A DNA stretch of 64,000 bases from Oscillospiraceae bacterium. Lineage in GTDB: Bacteria > Bacillota > Clostridia > UMGS1810. Of the stretch, positions 50,064-60,286 are shown piece after piece. The number at the start of each line of letters is the position of its first letter. The first letter of the stretch is position 1. The notes beneath the pieces are model-generated. The model saw only the letters and a program-made list of their open reading frames with translations. It searched no databases and was not told the origin of the DNA. The translations under genes were made by a program, and so were the position numbers. Location of the stretch: contig SVJL01000002.1 of the NCBI GenBank assembly GCA_015068985.1, positions 1 through 64,000 on the forward strand, in the 5' to 3' direction.

Positions 50064-50801
50064 TTACCTTTTTCGCCCGGCTTTTGGCAAGGGATTAAGT
50101 TCACTTTCATAAACATCGGCGTTTTTTTCGTACATATCGGGGCGTTTTTCCTTGGTTATAAGGAGCGATTGACGTCTTCTCCACGCTTCGATTTTGGCAT
50201 GGTCACCCGAAAGAAGAACATCGGGAACTGCCATTGCGTGAAACACGGGGGGACGGGTGAAATGAGGATATTCCAAAAGACCGTCGAAATGAGATTCATC
50301 GGTGAAGCTTTCTTCGTTGGAAAGCACGCCGTCTATCATCCTGCTGACCGAATCGATAACAACCATTGCAGGAATTTCGCCACCGGTGAGAACATAATCA
50401 CCAATAGAGATTTCTTCGTCTACTATCTCGTCGAGAACTCTCTGGTCAATGCCCTCGTAGTGACCACAAAGCAAAATAATATCCTCTTTTTTTGAAAGCT
50501 CGATTGCCTTTTGCTGAGTGAAATTGTGACCCTTGGGCGACATATATATGACGTGAGGCTTTTTTTCAAGCTTTGAGGCAACGCTCTCGTAGGCGTCATA
50601 CACAGGCGGAGCCTGCATAACCATGCCTCTGCCTCCGCCATAGGGAGCATCGTCAACACGGTTGTGTTTGTTGCCGCTAAAGTCACGTATATTTATAAGA
50701 TTAAAGCTCAGAATCCCCTTTTCCTCCGCTCTGCCAAGCATACTTGAGTGAAGCACGCCGGAAAACATTTCGGGAAAAAGAGTCAGAACGTGAAAATTCA
50801 T
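50064..50801 (-). CDS. trmD: tRNA (guanine-37-N1)-methyltransferase
   Basis: TrmD methylates G37 next to the anticodon and prevents frameshifting. The 245-residue SPOUT enzyme shows the N-terminal FHVLTLFPEMF, the GGGRGMVMQ loop (about 57-65) and the knot segment LTGGEIPAMVVIDSVSRM (about 137-154). The catalytic aspartate-rich linker follows. It lies two bases after the rimM stop, as in most bacteria. Confidence 0.97.
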   Translation of the reverse strand: MNFHVLTLFPEMFSGVLHSSMLGRAEEKGILSFNLINIRDFSGNKHNRVDDAPYGGGRGMVMQAPPVYDAYESVASKLEKKPHVIYMSPKGHNFTQQKAIELSKKEDIILLCGHYEGIDQRVLDEIVDEEISIGDYVLTGGEIPAMVVIDSVSRMIDGVLSNEESFTDESHFDGLLEYPHFTRPPVFHAMAVPDVLLSGDHAKIEAWRRRQSLLITKEKRPDMYEKNADVYESELNPLPKAGRKR

Positions 50802-50803
50802 AA

Positions 50804-51301
50804 TTAATCAAGCAACCCTTCAGGAAGTTCAACAAGCATATATTTTTCATTAATGTTAACTTCCTTTATAACATTTTTGAGTGCAGGCACATAAATCGGC
50901 GACGAGCCTTTTGCCTCTACGGTGTACACATCGTTACTGCCGGTCTGAAACACATCGGTGATGAACCCATAGGAACGATTCTCATCTTTTACTTCAAGAC
51001 CGATTATGTCGGCAACCAGATATGTGCCATCGGGGAGCGAATCAAAATAGCTCCTTTGAGTGTAGAGAATCTTTTGACGCATGGCATCTGCTTCTTCCAC
51101 AGAATTTATACCTTTGAGCTTAAGAATAACCGATGATTTGTGATATTTTATGCCGGTTATTTTATGGTAGGTGCCGTCATCGGTATATACGCCGCTTATT
51201 TCTTCAAAAAATTCGGGATAGTCGGTGCGGGGAGTAACCTTAACCTCACCACGAAGACCGTGGGTGTTGACTATCTGACCTATATCTATCATATTTTCCA
51301 T
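50804..51301 (-). CDS. rimM: 16S rRNA processing protein RimM
   Basis: RimM assists 30S head assembly around S19. The start at 51301 has GGAG seven bases upstream and gives 165 residues, the normal length. An open frame continues 110 codons upstream, but it runs through the 273-bp duplicated repeat, whose other copy encodes the same peptide. The N-terminal GQIVNTHGLRGEVKV and the PRC-barrel end with IPIYVPALKNVI-like sequence are clear. It is separated from khpA by the tandem repeat. Confidence 0.95.
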   Translation of the reverse strand: MENMIDIGQIVNTHGLRGEVKVTPRTDYPEFFEEISGVYTDDGTYHKITGIKYHKSSVILKLKGINSVEEADAMRQKILYTQRSYFDSLPDGTYLVADIIGLEVKDENRSYGFITDVFQTGSNDVYTVEAKGSSPIYVPALKNVIKEVNINEKYMLVELPEGLLD

Positions 51302-51395
51302 GGCTTGTCTCCTTGAACAATCAATGATTAATTCACATATTGTAGTATGCGGCGGTTTCTGACGCGGCACATCCTGAAGCTGTGCCCTACAATGT

Positions 51396-51941
51396 AGCCG
51401 TCGGGGAGTCGAACTAAGTACGGTTTTTGCAGTAAATTCCACGCAATACTGTGTCAAAATGCTCGATAATACGTCAGTATTATCTGCGCTTTTTTCTTGT
51501 CTTGCTGTGAATTTAGTGCAAAAACTTCTCCGAACTATCCAAGTGTGAAAAAGAGTGGATTTTTGGTGCGGAAAGCGAAGTTGGGCTGACGCCCTACAAG
51601 CTTGACAATCCAAAAAGACGTGTTTTTTCACACTTGCAGAGCGTGCTCAGTTCGAATCTCCGACGGCTAGCCGTCGGGGAGTCGAACTATGTACGGTTTT
51701 TGCAGTAAATTCCACGCAATACTGTGTCAAAATGCTCGATAATACGTCAGTATTATCTGCGCTTTTTTCTTGTCTTGCCGTGAATTTAGTGCAAAAACTT
51801 CTCCGAACTATCCAAGTGTGAAAAAGAGTGGATTTTTGGTGCGGAAAGCGAAGTTGGGCTGACGCCCTACAAGCTTGACAATCCAAAAAGACGTGTTTTT
51901 TCACACTTGCAGAGCGTGCTCAGTTCGAATCTCCGACGGCT
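51396..51941. repeat. Two tandem copies of a 273-bp element with tRNA-like inverted ends
   Basis: Copy one (51396-51669) and copy two (51669-51941) are nearly identical, with only a few single-base changes. Each begins with AGCCGTCGGGGAGTCGAACT and ends with the inverse AGTTCGAATCTCCGACGGCT, two mismatches apart. These ends look like a tRNA acceptor plus T-arm. Inside is a second inverted pair, AAGTGTGAAAAA and TTTTTTCACACTT. The high identity suggests a recent duplication. The open frame across each copy is not considered a gene. Confidence 0.9.
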
Positions 51942-51987
51942 AAGCGAAGAGGTTTTAAATCTGACCGATTTAAAACCTCTGTGACCA

Positions 51988-52218
51988 TTACTGTACTATT
52001 TCTACAATAACCTTTTTGTTTTCTCTGCTTGCACAAGCTTTAACAACGGCACGAATTGACTTTGCAATTCTGCCCTGTTTGCCTATTACTTTGCCCATAT
52101 CGCCTTCGTTAACATGAAGCTCCAAAACAGTTGAAGAACCGCTTTCGGATTCTGTTACATAAACGTCATCGGGAAAGTCTACGAGAGATTTTGCAATAAA
52201 TTCCAGTAATTCTTTCAT
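51988..52218 (-). CDS. khpA: KH-domain RNA-binding protein KhpA
   Basis: The 76-residue protein is a single KH domain with the GKVIGKQGRIAKSIR loop (about 43-57). KhpA pairs with KhpB/Jag to bind RNA and influence division in Gram-positives. It lies 21 bp after rpsP, its conserved place. GGAGGTAAA precedes the ATG. Confidence 0.93.
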   Translation of the reverse strand: MKELLEFIAKSLVDFPDDVYVTESESGSSTVLELHVNEGDMGKVIGKQGRIAKSIRAVVKACASRENKKVIVEIVQ

Positions 52219-52239
52219 TTGCTTTACCTCCCGGTAAAA

Positions 52240-52482
52240 TTACTTTATAGCTCCACTGATTTTGAGAATCTCTTTTACAGTATCTGTGGGCTGTGCACCC
52301 TGGCTGAGCCATTTTGCAGCTTTTTCGTTGTCTACATTGATTGTAGAGGGATCTGTAAGAGGATTGTATGTGCCAATCTGTTCAATGAATCTGCCATCTC
52401 TGGGATATCTTGAATCAGCAACTACGATTCTGTAGAAAGGAGTTTTCTTAGCACCCATTCTTTTTAAACGAATTTTTACCAT
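52240..52482 (-). CDS. rpsP: 30S ribosomal protein S16
   Basis: The 80-residue protein begins [20 protein letters not shown] and has [19 protein letters not shown] (about 23-41), the S16 signature. It supports early 30S assembly. It follows ffh by 68 bp, and GGAGGTG lies before the ATG. Confidence 0.97.
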   Translation of the reverse strand: MVKIRLKRMGAKKTPFYRIVVADSRYPRDGRFIEQIGTYNPLTDPSTINVDNEKAAKWLSQGAQPTDTVKEILKISGAIK

Positions 52483-52550
52483 TTTAATTTCACCTCCGTG
52501 TTTTTTTAAAATAAGTGCCGTTGACGACTCGGACTGAGTACGGCGACGAC

Positions 52551-53891
52551 CTATCTGAAAAGATTACCAAAGCCGCCTGTGAGGCGTTTCATCTTTTTCG
52601 GATTACTGAATTGTTTCATCATTTTTTGCATCTGGTCAAACTGTTTTAAAAACATATTGACATCCTGCACCTTTGTGCCGCTGCCATCTGCAATACGCTT
52701 TTTGCGGCTTGAATTGATGATTGACGGATTGTTGCGTTCTTTTTTGGTCATTGAGGTTATCATTGCTTCAATGCGACCAAGCTTTCTTTCATCAATATTG
52801 GCAGATGAAAGAGCTTTTGCATCAACACCCGGAACCATTTTTAAAATATCCTGAAGCGGTCCCATTTTTTTCATCTGCTGCATCTGAGCAAGATAATCAT
52901 CAAGGGTGAACTGCTGCTTCAATATTTTTTGTTCAAGCTCTGCGGCCTGCTTTTCGTCAAAGGCTTGCTGAGCTTTGTCGATTAGTGTCAGCACATCGCC
53001 CATACCAAGAATTCTGGAAGCCATACGGTCGGGGTAGAACCAGTCCATATCGGTAAGTTTTTCGCCCTGACCTATGAGCTTTATGGGCTTGCCTGTTACT
53101 GCTCTGACCGAAAGAGCCGCACCGCCTCGGGTGTCACCGTCGAGCTTGGTGAGAACAACGCCGGTAACGTCGAGCTTTTCGTCGAAGCTGGAAGCAACGT
53201 TAACCGCATCCTGACCGGTCATTGCATCGAGAACAAGTAGAATTTCGGTTGGAGCAACATCTTCTTTGATACGAAGAAGCTCATCCATAAGCTCTTCGTT
53301 AAGGTGAAGACGACCTGCTGTATCTATGATAACAACATCGTTGCCGTGACGTTTTGCGTGTTCAACCGACTGAGCTGCAATGTGAACGGCATCGTTGGAA
53401 TCATCTATGGAAAAAACGGGAATATCGAGCTGAGAGCCAACAACCTGAAGCTGTTTTCTGGCTGCGGGACGGTATACGTCACAAGCGGCAAGAAGAGGGC
53501 GTTTGCCTTGTTTTTTTAAGAGTCCGCCAATTTTGGCAGAGGTTGTTGTTTTACCGGCACCCTGAAGACCGACCATCATTATAACAGTGGGCGATTTGGA
53601 CGAAAAGGTTATTTTTTTTGCCTCGGAGCCCATCAAAGCTGTGAGCTCTTCGTTAACAATTTTGATGACCTGCTGACCGGGTGTGAGACTTTCGAGCACG
53701 TTGGAACCGAGAGCCTTTTCGGAAACAGAATTTATAAAATCTTTAACAACCTTAAAGTTAACATCGGCCTCTAAAAGAGCAAGCTTAACTTCACGCATGG
53801 CTGCTTTGAGGTCTGCTTCGTTGATTTTGCCCTTGCCTCTGAGCTTTTTGAAGGTTTGCTGAAGTTTGTCTGCAAGATTTTCAAAAGCCAT
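52551..53891 (-). CDS. ffh: Signal recognition particle protein Ffh
   Basis: Ffh binds 4.5S/SRP RNA and signal sequences of nascent membrane proteins. The 446-residue protein has the N domain (1-85), the NG GTPase with [10 protein letters not shown] (about 107-116), DTAGR and [10 protein letters not shown], and a methionine-rich M domain (about 300-446, with [11 protein letters not shown]). It sits 35 bp after ylxM. Confidence 0.97.
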   Translation of the reverse strand: MAFENLADKLQQTFKKLRGKGKINEADLKAAMREVKLALLEADVNFKVVKDFINSVSEKALGSNVLESLTPGQQVIKIVNEELTALMGSEAKKITFSSKSPTVIMMVGLQGAGKTTTSAKIGGLLKKQGKRPLLAACDVYRPAARKQLQVVGSQLDIPVFSIDDSNDAVHIAAQSVEHAKRHGNDVVIIDTAGRLHLNEELMDELLRIKEDVAPTEILLVLDAMTGQDAVNVASSFDEKLDVTGVVLTKLDGDTRGGAALSVRAVTGKPIKLIGQGEKLTDMDWFYPDRMASRILGMGDVLTLIDKAQQAFDEKQAAELEQKILKQQFTLDDYLAQMQQMKKMGPLQDILKMVPGVDAKALSSANIDERKLGRIEAMITSMTKKERNNPSIINSSRKKRIADGSGTKVQDVNMFLKQFDQMQKMMKQFSNPKKMKRLTGGFGNLFR

Positions 53892-53926
53892 GGTGTTTGC
53901 TCCTTTCTGAATTAATATTTTCTGAT

Positions 53927-54253
53927 TTATATTTTTGAACGAATGTCGGCAAGATGAGAATATATCTTTTCATCGGATACTGACTTTTCTTTTAAAATTT
54001 CTTCGATTGAATCAAGGGATTTTGAAATTTCAAAAAATCTGTCCATCAGGCGAAGCCGTGATTCAAGCGACAATATTTCTTTTTCGCCGCGTTTGATGTT
54101 GTCATATACGCCCTGGCGCGTGATGCCAACATCTGAAGCTATTTCGGAAAGAGACATATCTTCCTGATAATACATTTCGAGAATTTCACGCTGTTTGTCA
54201 CCAAAAAGGTTGCCGTAAAAATCGAGAAGGTATGCAACCTGCAGATTTTTCAC
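53927..54253 (-). CDS. ylxM: YlxM/p13-like helix-turn-helix protein
   Basis: The 108-residue protein has the sigma-70 region 4-like helix-turn-helix of YlxM (LSEIASDVGITRQGVYDNIKRGE, about 35-57). It is conserved next to ffh and modulates SRP components in streptococci. It begins a new transcript here, because a toxin-antitoxin module and repeat-derived DNA separate it from ftsY. A 9-bp palindrome lies just upstream. Confidence 0.92.
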   Translation of the reverse strand: MKNLQVAYLLDFYGNLFGDKQREILEMYYQEDMSLSEIASDVGITRQGVYDNIKRGEKEILSLESRLRLMDRFFEISKSLDSIEEILKEKSVSDEKIYSHLADIRSKI

Positions 54254-54286
54254 AGAATCGCCCCTTTCATAAAAGCCTCAATACGC

Positions 54287-54339
54287 TGTAAAGCATTTTG
54301 CTTTACACATATAATAATATATTTTTGCGTGTTTGTCAA
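54287..54339 (-). promoter_or_regulatory. ylxM-ffh promoter with leader hairpin
   Basis: The minus strand has TTGACA (54334-54339), 17 bp and TATTAT (54311-54316). Just downstream, GTAAAGCA pairs with TGCTTTAC (54287-54305). The gene carrying this promoter is separated from ftsY by inserted sequence, so the promoter lets ylxM-ffh be transcribed independently. Confidence 0.7.
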
Positions 54340-54442
54340 CTAAAAATGCCTTAATTTTAAAAGTTGGAGCATATTGTTTAAAAATAATATGGTACAGGAA
54401 GGTTTTTTGGCTATTTTTTCACAATCCAAAAAATTATATTAA

Positions 54443-54456
54443 TAAATTATTGTTTA
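54443..54456. repeat. Solo terminal repeat of the TAAATTATTGTTTA family
   Basis: This single end has no inverted partner before the toxin gene. It suggests a decayed element in the 278-bp gap between ylxM and the doc-like gene. The rest of the gap is AT-rich with no supported gene. Confidence 0.65.
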
Positions 54457-54531
54457 GTGAAGAGATTAGGCTGTATAAACCAGATGCCACTCTTCCTTGC
54501 TGGCAGTCCATAAAAAGTTAGCACAAAAAAC

Positions 54532-54909
54532 TTATTTTTTGAATTTATTTATCCAATTTAAAATATCATTATATTTCATATTGCCCGATGCAACAGATAA
54601 ACCCAAATCAACAACATCTGCATTTGTACAATTCATTTTTATACCCTCTGCCTCCAAAAATGTCAGCATAACATACACGCCTATTCTCTTGTTACCATCT
54701 ACGAAGGCATGATTTGATATTAAAGAAAAACCAAGACTTGCTGCTTTTTCTTCCTTTGTTTTATAAAGTTCTTCTCCACCAAATGTAGCATATGCATTAT
54801 TAAGGGCACTTTCTAAAAGTCCAACATCTCTTACACCAACACTACCACCCGTTTCTTCTGCTATTAACTGATGTAAAAGCAAAACCTTTTCTTTGCTCAA
54901 TTTAATCAT
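54532..54909 (-). CDS. Doc-type toxin (Fic fold)
   Basis: The 125-residue protein has the Doc/Fic core HAFVDGNKRIG (about 65-75) and an N-terminal IAEETGGSVGVRDVGLLESAL typical of death-on-curing proteins. Doc phosphorylates elongation factor Tu and stops translation. The ATG overlaps the antitoxin stop as ATGA. The antitoxin-toxin pair lies between ftsY and ylxM, an unusual place that suggests insertion. Confidence 0.92.
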   Translation of the reverse strand: MIKLSKEKVLLLHQLIAEETGGSVGVRDVGLLESALNNAYATFGGEELYKTKEEKAASLGFSLISNHAFVDGNKRIGVYVMLTFLEAEGIKMNCTNADVVDLGLSVASGNMKYNDILNWINKFKK

Positions 54910-55148
54910 TTTGCCAACTCCTCAAATGCAGGTTTAAATCTGTTCATGATTCTTTTTGCTGCCACATCTATTTTTTCATCATCAGTAATATCAAAGTAGA
55001 AGTCCGAATCAATATCAATAAGCAAGAATTTAGGTTTATTGTTTTTGAAGATAACTGCTTGACCATTTTTTTCAGCCACCTTTGCTACCTTTGAAAAATT
55101 TTGATTTGCTTCTGTCATAGTAGTAATTGTTTCAGTATTTATATTCAT
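54906..55148 (-). CDS. Phd/YefM-family antitoxin
   Basis: The 80-residue protein has the Phd/YefM N-terminal DNA-binding part (ETITTMTEANQNFSKVAKVAEKNG, about 6-29) and an acidic C-terminal half that would wrap the toxin. It should repress its own promoter, which carries a 39-bp palindrome. GGAGGTAGCT precedes the ATG. Confidence 0.9.
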   Translation of the reverse strand: MNINTETITTMTEANQNFSKVAKVAEKNGQAVIFKNNKPKFLLIDIDSDFYFDITDDEKIDVAAKRIMNRFKPAFEELAK

Positions 55149-55177
55149 AGCTACCTCCTATTATTTATACAACAAAT

Positions 55178-55222
55178 ATATCCTACAATTTATATTATAT
55201 ACAAATTGCAGGATATTGTCAA
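55178..55222 (-). promoter_or_regulatory. Toxin-antitoxin promoter inside a 39-bp palindromic operator
   Basis: The minus strand has TTGACA (55217-55222), 17 bp and TATAAT (55194-55199). Bases 55178-55191 are the inverse of 55203-55216 with one mismatch, so the palindrome covers the spacer and the -10 box. This is the expected site for autorepression. Confidence 0.85.
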
Positions 55223-55299
55223 CTCATTTATTTTTCTACAAAATCATATATCTAAGAAATCCTCTGATATATGATTTTTGTGTTTATTCAATTATTATT

Positions 55300-56535
55300 T
55301 TATTCAAAAAGTGCTTTTGCAAAATCTTCGGGTGCAAAATTCTGGAGGTCGTCTATTCCCTCGCCCACGCCGATAAGCTTTACGGGAATGCTCTGTTCGT
55401 GAGATATTGCCAAAACAATACCGCCCTTTGCACTGCCGTCGAGCTTGGTGAGAATGATACCGCTTATTGCAGCCGCTTCGGAGAATAGCTTTGCCTGATT
55501 AACCGCATTTTGACCGGTGGTTGCATCGAGAACCAGCAACGTTTCAACCGATGCTCCGGGAAGCTCACGCTCGATTACTCTTGCAATTTTGCTGAGTTCG
55601 TCCATAAGGTTCTTTTTGTTGTGAAGCCTGCCGGCTGTGTCTAAAATAATTATGTCGGAACCACGTGACTTGGCAGCAGCGATTGTGTCGAACACAACCG
55701 ACGCCGGATCGGAGCCTTCCTGATGCTTAACAATTTCGACACCGGAGCGGTCAGCCCAAATTTGAAGCTGGTCGATGGCGGCAGCACGGAACGTGTCGGC
55801 TGCACCGAGGATAACATTTTTGCCCTCTTGCTTATACCTGGAAGCAAGCTTACCGATTGATGTTGTTTTGCCAACGCCATTTACGCCGATAACCATTATG
55901 ACTGCAGGCTTTGAAGACACATTAAGGCTGTTGTCGTTTTCGCAAAGAAGCTCTGCGATAATTTCTTCAATGGCACCCTTGACCTGTTCGGGCTCGGAGA
56001 TTTTGTTTTCTTTAACTCTTTTTCGGAGCTGGTCAATGATATATAAAGAGGTGTCAACACCAACGTCTGCCATGATGAGAGCCTCTTCAAGCTCTTCAAA
56101 AAGCTCTTCGTCAACCTTTTTGAATGCCGAAATAACGCTGTCGAGCTTAGAATTAAAAGAGTCGCGGGTTTTGGAAAGACCTGCTTTGAGCTTTGCAAAA
56201 AAGCCTTTTTTGGGTGCTTCTTCGATTTTTTCTTCCAAAACCTCTTCTTTTTCTTCTGCAACTTCTTCTGCATTATCGGTTGTTTCTTCAAAAGCATCCT
56301 CATCAGATAATTCTTCCGAATCAGACAACTGAGTATCTTGTGCAAAGGGTTGAGCCTCGTTATCTGCGATGTCTGCCTGAGCAATTTCTTCTGTTGGTAA
56401 TTCAACATCATCGGCGGCAGTGTTTGCCTCTATTGATTCTTCAGGAGCCTTTTCAACCTTTTCTTCCAAAACTGTATCTTCTGCTTCAGATTTTCCAAAG
56501 CCGAAAAATTTTCCGAATTTACTTTTAAATGCCAT
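55300..56535 (-). CDS. ftsY: Signal recognition particle receptor FtsY
   Basis: The 411-residue protein has a long acidic A domain (about 1-110, rich in Glu/Asp), an SRP54 N domain and the NG GTPase with GVNGVGKTTS (about 219-228), DTAGRLHNKKNLMDEL and TKLDGSAKGG. It docks SRP-ribosome complexes at the membrane. Its ATG overlaps the smc stop (TAATG), the conserved smc-ftsY pairing. Confidence 0.97.
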   Translation of the reverse strand: MAFKSKFGKFFGFGKSEAEDTVLEEKVEKAPEESIEANTAADDVELPTEEIAQADIADNEAQPFAQDTQLSDSEELSDEDAFEETTDNAEEVAEEKEEVLEEKIEEAPKKGFFAKLKAGLSKTRDSFNSKLDSVISAFKKVDEELFEELEEALIMADVGVDTSLYIIDQLRKRVKENKISEPEQVKGAIEEIIAELLCENDNSLNVSSKPAVIMVIGVNGVGKTTSIGKLASRYKQEGKNVILGAADTFRAAAIDQLQIWADRSGVEIVKHQEGSDPASVVFDTIAAAKSRGSDIIILDTAGRLHNKKNLMDELSKIARVIERELPGASVETLLVLDATTGQNAVNQAKLFSEAAAISGIILTKLDGSAKGGIVLAISHEQSIPVKLIGVGEGIDDLQNFAPEDFAKALFE

Positions 56536-59500
56536 TAGTTATAGTCCTCCAAATCTTCAAATTTTAGCTTAAGAAGCTTTGATACGCCTTTTTCCTGCAT
56601 TGTGACACCATACATAATATCGGCGGCTTCCATGGTGCCTCTACGGTGAGTAACAACGATGAACTGAGTCTTTTCGCTGTATTTTTTGATGTAGTCTGCA
56701 AAACGATAAACGTTGTTATCGTCGAGTGCAGCTTCAACCTCGTCGAGAATGCAGAACGGTGTGGCTCTTACTTCAAGAACCGAGAAAAGAAGGGCAATTG
56801 CAGAAAGTGCCCTTTCACCGCCCGAGAGTGCCATCATATTCTGCAGCTTTTTACCGGGAGGCTGAACGTCTATTTCAATGCCGCATTCAAGCACATTGTC
56901 GGGGTCGGTGAGCGAAAGTATGCCGGTGCCGCCGCCAAACAGAGCTTTAAACACAACATCAAAATGAGTTTTTATGATTTCAAAGCTTTCTTTAAACTGA
57001 CGCACCATAATTGACTGCATATCGTTTATGATGCCTTCAAGCTTTTTCTTGGTTTCGTCAAGGTCTTCTTTCTGGGCAGAAAGAAAATCGAAACGTTCTT
57101 TAACTTCCTTATATTGCTCGATGGAGTCAATGTTGATGTTGCCGAGAGCTTTAATTTGTGCTCTGAGAGATGCCGCCTCTTTCTGAGACGTGGTCATATT
57201 AAAATCTTCCCTTTTGTAGGCAAGGGCGGCGTTATAGGTGAGCTCATATTCGTCCCAGAGCTTGGTGGTAACGTGCTCGGTTTCCATTTCGAGCTTGGAA
57301 TTCTGATTTTCAATACGTGAAACCTCAAGCTGAAGAACATAGATTGTTTCGTTCTGCTCTTTGAGCTGTTTTTGACCGTCAACAAGCTGTTTTGAAGCTT
57401 TTTCGTATGCCTCGGTGTTGTCGGCAATAATTTTGTTGAGTTCTTCATTGCTTGCCGCCGCAGTGCTGATGTCACGGCGAATTTCTTCAATCTGGGCACT
57501 GACTGCCTCGTTTTCGGCAATAAGCTTAGATTTTTCTTGTGATTTTTCGATGCTATCCACTGCTGCAGACTGTTTTTCACGGGAAAGAAGCTCTATTCTT
57601 TCATTATAAACAACAATGTCTTTTTCTATGTTGGCAAAGGCAATCTTGTCGTCGGTTGCAGAATTGGCAAGATTTTCTCTTTTATCGGTGAGCTCTGCCC
57701 CCTCTGCCTGAGCTTTTTCAAGCTCGAGCTTAACAAGACGTGCTTTTTCTTCGTTTTCGGCAATGGAAGAACGAAGATTTTCTTTTTGTTTGTCAACATC
57801 GGCTATTTCTTCAATCACATTGCCGCTTTCGTTGGTTATGAGGCTGATGTTTCTTTCCAGCTCACGTATGATGCGTTTGTTATTTTCGGCGGCAGAAGTG
57901 AGTTTGACTTTTTCGTGCTCACAGGAGTTGAGCTCGGAGTCAAGAATTTCTTTTTTCTCTGCCATTTTTTTGACTTCCTGACGATAATCATTGATTTTGT
58001 CGTCGTTGTCGTCAATTATTTCTCGCAGCTCTTCAATCTGTTTGCCCAAATCTTCAATATCTTTTCCACGGCTGAGCAGGCTCTGAGTTTTGTTGACACT
58101 ACCGCCGGTAAGAGAACCGCCGGGGCTTAGAAGCTGACCGTCGAGGGTTACAATTTTATATTTGTAGCCGGTTTTTTTCTCAAGGGCAATGGCGTTGTCG
58201 ATATTATCCATAACAACGCTGTGGCCAATTAAACTGCGGATTATGCTTTCGTATTTTGAATCGTAGCTCACAAGCTCGGAAGCAAGGCCTATGTAGCCTT
58301 TTTCCTTAACGGGAGGCTTATCTAAAAGAGTGCCTTTGACAGAAGTGAGAGGCAAAAAAGTTGCACGGCCGAGGCGATTGTCTTTGAGATAGGTGATGCA
58401 ATCTTTGGCAGAATTTTCGTTTTCTACAACAATGTTCTGAAGTGCTCCGCCAAGGGCAATTTCGACGGCGGTAACATATTTGGCATCAACCTCAATGAGC
58501 TTTGACACAACACCCTCAACACCTTTTATGCCTGCGGTGAGAATGTTTTTAACACTTTTTGAATAGCCTTCGTAGCCACGCTCCAAATCTTCAAGAACAT
58601 TTTTTCGTGACTGCAAATCGTTACACTTTGCAACAATTTTGTTTTGCTCTTCTTTGGCTTTGTTCATTTCGTCGGTGAGGGCAAAATATTCATTTTTGAG
58701 CTTTTCGAGACCTTCTACTGCCGCCTGACGTCTTTTCTTTAAAGCTTCGGTGTCTTTTTCGATTGCTTCGGCCTCTGCGTTTGCTTTTTCGAGAGCATCC
58801 TTTTTAACATCGAGGTCGTCTTTGAGGCTTGCTTTACGGTCGTCGAAGTTTTTGAGAAGCACATCAAGGCTGGAAATTTTTGCTTTATGAGCCGAGTTTT
58901 CGTTCAAATAGGCTACGATTTTGTCTTTGATGGCTTCTGTTTCGGCAAGCTTTGCGGCAATTTCAGCATCTACTGCCTCCATTGCTTCATCGTGGCCTGC
59001 TACACGCTTTTCAAGCTCTGTCTTTTCAGAGAGCTTTTTGTCTATAAGATTTTTGATTTCTTCGGTTTCTTTGTCGCCCGAGGTGATTTTGTCGGTTAAA
59101 GCTTTGATTTCTTCATCTATGCGGGCACAGTTTTTGAGGTTGTTTTCGATGTTGGTGTTAAGGATATCGATGCGGTGAGAAAGGTCGCCGCTGCTTTTTT
59201 CAATGTCGAAGCTTTGCTGACGAAGCTCGGTTATTTTTTCGTTGAGACCGGAGAGCTTTGCAGTTTCGGTTTCGATAAGGTTTTCTATATGGGATAGCTT
59301 TGCCTTTTCGGCATTGAGCTGATTGAAAGCAATGGTGAATTTTTGCTGACCTTCTCTGAGAGCTTCTTTCTGCTTGTCGATATTACGGATTGAAATGTTG
59401 ATATCGAGGCCTTTGAGCACTTCTCTGAGATCAAGATATTTTCGTGCTTTCTGCGACTGAATCTCCAAGGGACCAACCTGAGATTCCAGCTCCGACAAAA

Positions 59501-60080
59501 GGTCTTTTATTCTTACGAGGTTTTCGTCGGTCTGCAAAAGCTTTTTTTCGGATTCTGCCTTACGGTATTTGTATTTGGTGATACCGGAAGCTTCTTCAAA
59601 AATGTTGCGGCGCTCTTCTGCCTTATTGGAAAGAATCTGGTCAATCTTACCCTGACCCACAACCGAATAGCCCTCTCTGCCGAGGCCGGTGTCCATAAAG
59701 AGCTCGTGAATGTCTTTCAGACGACATTCTTTGTCGTTGATAAGATAGTTGCTTTCGCCGCTTCGATGAACACGACGTGTTACCTTAACGGTGTCGTAGT
59801 CTATATTAAAAATATTGTCTTTGTTGTCGAGAACAATCGACACCTGAGCAAACCCGAGAGGACTTCTCTTCTGAGTGCCGGCAAAAATAACGTCTTCCAT
59901 TTTGCCGCCACGAAGGCTCTTGGCACTCTGCTCACCCATAACCCAGCGGATAGCATCGGAAATGTTGCTCTTTCCGCTGCCGTTGGGGCCAACTATGGTG
60001 GTGATGCCCTGACCAAATTCAAGATTTATTTTGTCGGCAAAAGACTTAAAGCCCTGCACTTCGATTCCTTTTAGATACAA
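56535..60080 (-). CDS. smc: Chromosome segregation protein SMC
   Basis: The start is TTG at 60080, with GAGGTG seven bases upstream. It gives 1181 residues beginning [17 protein letters not shown], the canonical SMC start; a frame five codons longer is less likely. Walker A is GPNGSGKSN (31-39). Two long coiled coils flank a hinge (about 510-670). The C-terminal head has [10 protein letters not shown] and Walker [17 protein letters not shown] with ScpAB (elsewhere) loads at parS sites to organise and separate chromosomes. Confidence 0.97.
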   Translation of the reverse strand: MYLKGIEVQGFKSFADKINLEFGQGITTIVGPNGSGKSNISDAIRWVMGEQSAKSLRGGKMEDVIFAGTQKRSPLGFAQVSIVLDNKDNIFNIDYDTVKVTRRVHRSGESNYLINDKECRLKDIHELFMDTGLGREGYSVVGQGKIDQILSNKAEERRNIFEEASGITKYKYRKAESEKKLLQTDENLVRIKDLLSELESQVGPLEIQSQKARKYLDLREVLKGLDINISIRNIDKQKEALREGQQKFTIAFNQLNAEKAKLSHIENLIETETAKLSGLNEKITELRQQSFDIEKSSGDLSHRIDILNTNIENNLKNCARIDEEIKALTDKITSGDKETEEIKNLIDKKLSEKTELEKRVAGHDEAMEAVDAEIAAKLAETEAIKDKIVAYLNENSAHKAKISSLDVLLKNFDDRKASLKDDLDVKKDALEKANAEAEAIEKDTEALKKRRQAAVEGLEKLKNEYFALTDEMNKAKEEQNKIVAKCNDLQSRKNVLEDLERGYEGYSKSVKNILTAGIKGVEGVVSKLIEVDAKYVTAVEIALGGALQNIVVENENSAKDCITYLKDNRLGRATFLPLTSVKGTLLDKPPVKEKGYIGLASELVSYDSKYESIIRSLIGHSVVMDNIDNAIALEKKTGYKYKIVTLDGQLLSPGGSLTGGSVNKTQSLLSRGKDIEDLGKQIEELREIIDDNDDKINDYRQEVKKMAEKKEILDSELNSCEHEKVKLTSAAENNKRIIRELERNISLITNESGNVIEEIADVDKQKENLRSSIAENEEKARLVKLELEKAQAEGAELTDKRENLANSATDDKIAFANIEKDIVVYNERIELLSREKQSAAVDSIEKSQEKSKLIAENEAVSAQIEEIRRDISTAAASNEELNKIIADNTEAYEKASKQLVDGQKQLKEQNETIYVLQLEVSRIENQNSKLEMETEHVTTKLWDEYELTYNAALAYKREDFNMTTSQKEAASLRAQIKALGNINIDSIEQYKEVKERFDFLSAQKEDLDETKKKLEGIINDMQSIMVRQFKESFEIIKTHFDVVFKALFGGGTGILSLTDPDNVLECGIEIDVQPPGKKLQNMMALSGGERALSAIALLFSVLEVRATPFCILDEVEAALDDNNVYRFADYIKKYSEKTQFIVVTHRRGTMEAADIMYGVTMQEKGVSKLLKLKFEDLEDYN

Positions 60081-60176
60081 TTGGATACACCTCAAAAATT
60101 CTTTTGTATGATTCTTATTATGCTGAACGCATAAAACACCTTTTATATAATATCATAAGAACGAAAAATTTGCAAG

Positions 60177-60203
60177 AAAAAAGGGATATAAAAATCCCTT
60201 TTT
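60177..60203. terminator. Terminator-like hairpin upstream of smc
   Basis: AAAAAAGGGAT pairs with ATCCCTTTTT around a short AT loop, with A and T runs on both sides. It can stop transcripts in either direction in the gap before smc. Confidence 0.75.
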
Positions 60204-60286
60204 AATCTGAAACCTTTATTTGATGACCTTGTACGATTTTATATCATCACACAACCCTATTATATAATCAGCCGATACCTTATATA

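Noticed and set aside
50804-51631. RimM with a 110-residue N-terminal extension
   Set aside because: The extension lies in the duplicated 273-bp element; the good ribosome-binding site and family length support the start at 51301.
51647-51904. 85-residue ORF in the second repeat copy
   Set aside because: It repeats the same translated repeat sequence, has no ribosome-binding site and is noncoding in look.
51396-51941. tRNA genes at the repeat ends
   Set aside because: Only T-arm and acceptor-like pieces are present; there is no D-arm or anticodon arm.
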